A program made the translations under genes and the position numbers. This document shows positions 62,455 through 64,000 of a stretch of 64,000 nt of DNA, piece after piece. Origin of the DNA: Chitinophagaceae bacterium (GTDB lineage Bacteria; Bacteroidota; Bacteroidia; Chitinophagales; Chitinophagaceae); contig JADKJX010000010.1 in NCBI GenBank assembly GCA_016720775.1, positions 62,001 through 126,000 of the forward strand, read 5' to 3'. How positions within the stretch are numbered: position 1 is the stretch's first letter; the number at the start of each line of letters is the position of its first letter. Under the pieces are notes generated by a model, which saw nothing but the letters and a program-made list of their open reading frames with translations, was not told where the DNA came from and searched no databases.

Positions 62455-62967
62455 TCAATTCTCCAACATAAGTTCTTTTAAAAGTAGAGCAAATTTTATG
62501 TCGCAATTATATCCATCAGTATCCGATGATAAAGACACGAGATAGAAATAAGGCTTGCCCGTTTTTGGGTAACTTATTTTGGTAACAGTCAATAAAGTAC
62601 CAGGGATTAAATACTTTTTTACTTTCTCTTTATTTTTCTTGGAATCCACATAGTTTTCAATAGCATGTTCGTATCTCATATCTTGCCCCCATATGGATGG
62701 AACAATGGCAGCTTTCTTAGAGACAATAGAACGAAATTGACCGGCATCACCTGCTGGATTCCCTGTAATTAGCTTCTGTCCAATAAAAATCTTGAGGCCA
62801 GTACTAAAAAACAGTGTATCGCCGATTAAATCAGGCGACATATTGAAAGTGATTAAGGCATCACTACTTTTTTGTCCAAAAAGCGAAAGTGAGAATAGTA
62901 AAATTGCCACAAGAATATTCCACTTACTTGGTTTCTTGCTCATGTGATGGTAATTGAGCTGTTTCAT
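62455..62967 (-). CDS. hypothetical secreted protein
   Basis: The protein has 170 residues from 62967, or 162 from the Met at 62943 (MSKKPSKWNILVAILLFSLS), which places the signal peptide at the N-terminus and is the better start. The mature part (SDALITFNMSPDLIGDTLFF, KYLIPGTLLTVTKISYPKTG) is beta-rich. No family recognised. Single-gene cassette. Confidence 0.6.
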   Translation of the reverse strand: MKQLNYHHMSKKPSKWNILVAILLFSLSLFGQKSSDALITFNMSPDLIGDTLFFSTGLKIFIGQKLITGNPAGDAGQFRSIVSKKAAIVPSIWGQDMRYEHAIENYVDSKKNKEKVKKYLIPGTLLTVTKISYPKTGKPYFYLVSLSSDTDGYNCDIKFALLLKELMLEN

Positions 62968-62979
62968 AGCATTTTAGCC

Positions 62980-63169
62980 AACGTGGCAGGCTTGCTGCTG
63001 TGGGGGATTGTTGCTGTGTCCGCCCGGCTGCAAAACCTGATTAAAGAAACGAATTTTTATTTTAAAAGTAAAAACGATTAGTAAACGGTCAACCCCATAG
63101 CCAACGCTGAATAAGGGAGTAATGCCTGGATTTCCTTCCGTCTGCCCCCATAGCAGCAAACCACATGTT
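62980..63169 (-). repeat. attC-like repeat 56 (family A, rightmost in window)
   Basis: It is 190 bp. Left core TTTTAGCCAAC pairs with GTTGGCTGAAG of repeat 55 over seven bases. Right core GTTATGCGTTC; its partner lies beyond the window. Confidence 0.92.
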
Positions 63170-63208
63170 ATGCGTTCGCCCTTCTTCTCGGTCTGTCAAA
63201 CTGTAACA

Positions 63209-64000
63209 TTAAAATTTGATGCCCAATGTTACATAAACATTTCTTCCGTCACTTGACCAAATACCTGGACCCGGATAAAATGTTGGTCGCTTAGTAAAAT
63301 ATTGTTTGTTGAAAATATTACTGATACCTGCCCTTATTGTGAAAAGAGAATTTGTTTTTAATGATGCGTTGAAGTCCCAAATAGAATATGCAGGTGTAAA
63401 ACCTTTTGCACCACTTGCTGGCGGTGTTACAGTATTTAAAGCGTCCGAAAAAGTTGATGAAGTGTAACTGTACAGAATTGTACAACTAAAACCTTTGTAT
63501 AAAATGTCAATACCGTTTCTGCTTATCCATTCTGGTACTGCTTCCACTTTATTTCCTACGATTGATTTGTTGGCTGTGCCTGTTGAAACTTGTCCCGTAA
63601 TATATTTAGCGTCCATGAATGAGGTTGAAGTAAATAACCCTGCAAATAATTTATTTGTTATTGGGAATTTGTATTGTACAAACATTTCAACGCCATTAGT
63701 AAGACTGTTGCCAATATTTGTTTTGTAAGTGTATGGTTGTCCTGCATTGTCTTGTAATACCAATGTGCCCAAACGATTTTTATAAAGCACCCTGAAATAA
63801 TTTATGTCGTATTGCAGACGGTTAAACAGTTTGCCTCTAACACCGATTTCAGCATTGTAACCAAAAGCGTCTTTTAAATTTTTGTCAATCTGTTCGTAAG
63901 TGGATGCAGGAACAATGTCTTTAAATATAACAGGTCGGTAAGCCTGTGAGATGCCGCCATACAAAGTATTTTCTTTGTCGAGCAGGTATTGTGAACTAAT
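63209..64000 (-). CDS. TonB-dependent receptor, C-terminal part (cut by window edge)
   Basis: About 264 C-terminal residues are present and the frame is open to the right edge. VPASTYEQIDKNLKDAFGYN, AEIGVRGKLFNRLQYDINYF and the terminal GISNIFNKQYFTKRPTFYPGPG with DGRNVYVTLGIKF are the strands and last beta strand of a siderophore-type outer membrane receptor (FecA/CirA-like). It imports iron chelates or similar cargo with energy from TonB. It lies in the cassette of repeat 56 and would be one of the largest cassette genes. Confidence 0.93.
   Translation of the reverse strand: MSSQYLLDKENTLYGGISQAYRPVIFKDIVPASTYEQIDKNLKDAFGYNAEIGVRGKLFNRLQYDINYFRVLYKNRLGTLVLQDNAGQPYTYKTNIGNSLTNGVEMFVQYKFPITNKLFAGLFTSTSFMDAKYITGQVSTGTANKSIVGNKVEAVPEWISRNGIDILYKGFSCTILYSYTSSTFSDALNTVTPPASGAKGFTPAYSIWDFNASLKTNSLFTIRAGISNIFNKQYFTKRPTFYPGPGIWSSDGRNVYVTLGIKF

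Noticed and set aside
11520..63169. CRISPR array
   Set aside because: Repeats are ~190 bp with internal hairpins and the spacers are full genes of 0.3 to 2.6 kb. No cas gene is present.
11520..63169. Repeats as MITEs or simple transposons
   Set aside because: They show no constant target duplications. The flanking bases vary per cassette and match across the gene, which fits excision of gene plus repeat rather than insertion of the repeat.

Overview
The window looks like a chromosome segment from a member of the Bacteroidota, probably near Chitinophagaceae or another Sphingobacteriia-like lineage. This rests on a type IX secretion sorting-domain protein, a TonB-dependent receptor, Bacteroidota-typical small families, a TTG-N19-TAnnTTTG promoter and low GC. 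It has two parts.

Bases 1 to about 9.65 kb are ordinary chromosome on both strands: two S41 peptidases, an M50-like membrane peptidase, a bestrophin-like channel, a broken T9SS beta-helix protein, an RDD membrane protein, a DUF4256 protein and a glyoxalase-fold protein.

From about 11.5 kb to the right edge the window is one long array of gene cassettes. I count 56 copies of a ~190 bp repeat (53 near full length, one shortened, two truncated), each separated by one or two, rarely more, small genes, nearly all on the minus strand. The repeat behaves like an integron attC site. It ends in AAC and GTT cores and its arms can form an 18 bp hairpin. The variable bases next to the cores are complementary across each gene rather than across each repeat, which is what a cassette excised as a circle would show. 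At least four repeat families with different arm sequences each keep their own pairing. The sites differ from the textbook GTTRRRY core (here roughly GTTRNNNGNNGT) and are longer than most attC sites. No integrase gene lies in the window. Gene polarity puts it to the right of base 64000, so the left end is the old, distal end, with a decayed repeat near 9.7 kb and an ArsR/AHSA1/DUF1801 operon as a possible last, fossil cassette.

Cassette cargo is mostly small secreted, lipoprotein or membrane proteins of unknown function. The rest includes a catalase-peroxidase, two serine-hydrolase-like proteins, a PIG-L deacetylase, glyoxalase-fold proteins, DinD, a thioredoxin-fold lipoprotein, a TonB-dependent receptor and several toxin-antitoxin-like modules (RelE-like, ParDE, Fic/Doc, DUF2442/DUF4160, nucleotidyltransferase pair). 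One toxin-antitoxin cassette is inverted and has its own promoter. Cassettes have been duplicated, and an IS3-family element sits in the stop codon of one cassette gene. The repeats carry a conserved promoter-like motif that could drive the next cassette.

Many genes carry single-base frameshifts, often in homopolymers, and one stretch (61.87-62.04 kb) looks like corrupted sequence, so some broken genes may be assembly errors.
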